DNA of 64,000 bases from Thermopolyspora flexuosa (GTDB taxonomy: Bacteria; Actinomycetota; Actinomycetes; Streptosporangiales; Streptosporangiaceae): the NCBI RefSeq assembly GCF_006716785.1, contig NZ_VFPQ01000001.1, forward strand, positions 1,674,001-1,738,000. The letters are read 5' to 3'. The notes below the pieces were generated by a model. It saw nothing but the letters and a program-made list of their open reading frames with translations. It ran no database searches and was not told the DNA's origin. Below, piece by piece: positions 63,729-64,000 of this stretch. The translations under genes were made by a program, and so were the position numbers. The first letter of the stretch is position 1. Each line of letters opens with the position of its first letter.

Positions 63729-64000
63729 CTAGCGTGCCCGGCGTCGCCGGTGCCTCGGCGGCTCGCCGGCCATCGCCCGGCGCAGGCAGTCGAGACAGCG
63801 GGCGCGTGTCGGCCCGATGCTGCCCACCGGCATGCCGAGCGCCTCGGAGATCTCCTGGTAGCTCGGCGGCGGCGTCGCCATGAGCAGGCGGAGCAGCCGC
63901 CGGCACCGGTCGGACAGCGTCTCGAACGCCTCCCCGAGCCGGCGGAGCCGGTCGGCCTCGGCGGCGGCCCGCTCCGACTCCAGCATCGCCTGCTCGGGGG
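63729..64000 (-). CDS. RNA polymerase sigma factor, C-terminal part (5' end outside window)
   Basis: The open frame runs off the right edge; about 90 C-terminal residues are visible. LGEAFETLSDRCRRLLRLLMATPPPSYQEISEALGMPVGSIGPTRARCLDCLRRAM is region 4 of an ECF-type sigma factor, with the helix-turn-helix YQEISEALGMPVGSIGPTRAR. A basic tail RHRRRRAR follows. Regions 2 and 3 lie outside. It is first of an operon-like pair with the small beta-rich protein. Confidence 0.9.
   Translation of the reverse strand, partial: PEQAMLESERAAAEADRLRRLGEAFETLSDRCRRLLRLLMATPPPSYQEISEALGMPVGSIGPTRARCLDCLRRAMAGEPPRHRRRRAR

Overview
The window is 64 kb of GC-rich actinobacterial chromosome, most probably from a thermophilic member of the Streptosporangiales. 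Evidence: strong third-position GC bias, many GTG/TTG starts, MsiK-type sugar ATPase, Scr1-like XRE/DUF5753 gene trio, PadR- and TetR-controlled drug-type ABC exporters, and secreted hydrolases with Ala-rich signal peptides. The GH10+CBM13 xylanase at 24.4 kb matches, from memory only, the thermostable Xyn10A of Nonomuraea (Thermopolyspora) flexuosa. No rRNA, tRNA, CRISPR array, insertion sequence or prophage gene was seen; this looks like ordinary chromosome.

Layout. 0-1.8 kb: end of a shikimate operon (aroB, aroQ) and an SGNH hydrolase. 1.9-9.4 kb: a Tyr/Gln/Gly/Asp-rich low-complexity protein, a DinG-type helicase, an ABC exporter with divergent TetR regulator, a small lipoprotein and two DUF202 membrane proteins. 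9.9-16.6 kb: two paralogous secreted transglycosylases, glutathione peroxidase, a LacI repressor facing an orphan MsiK-type ATPase, an SDR and a CMD-fold protein. 16.8-20.5 kb: lipoprotein plus large FtsH-like membrane AAA protease. 20.6-27.1 kb: aldehyde dehydrogenase, MFS exporter, a xylanase behind a duplicated structured leader, and an enolase-superfamily protein without its catalytic lysines.

27-43 kb: LCP cell-wall ligase, membrane alpha/beta hydrolase, SbcCD nuclease, M50 protease, fused 2-oxoacid dehydrogenase E1, a three-repeat secreted protein, and a padR-ABC exporter operon. 43-49.6 kb: leucine/isovalerate catabolic operon (TetR divergent from acyl-CoA carboxylase beta and alpha, HMG-CoA lyase and acyl-CoA dehydrogenase, joined by short overlaps or gaps). 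49.6-64 kb: a conserved hypothetical with a sigma-like helix-turn-helix, pseudouridine catabolism (psuG-psuK), a carotenoid-desaturase-like oxidoreductase, an XRE trio, an ABC exporter divergent from a two-component system, enoyl-CoA hydratase, a Ser/Thr kinase with a spore-associated-protein-like ectodomain, and the edge of a sigma-factor cluster.

Themes. Regulators mostly sit beside their likely targets, with visible palindromic operators in the shared intergenic space. At least ten genes have a TAnnnT-type -10 hexamer only 6-9 nt before the start codon and no Shine-Dalgarno, implying leaderless mRNAs. Several convergent or 3' regions carry long perfect hairpins, often with GTACGGC in the stem. 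The most unusual items are the duplicated xylanase leader, the divergent enolase-superfamily protein, the FtsH-like protease with its lipoprotein partner, and the kinase with the SapA-like ectodomain. All functional calls come from reading motifs; no database search was run.
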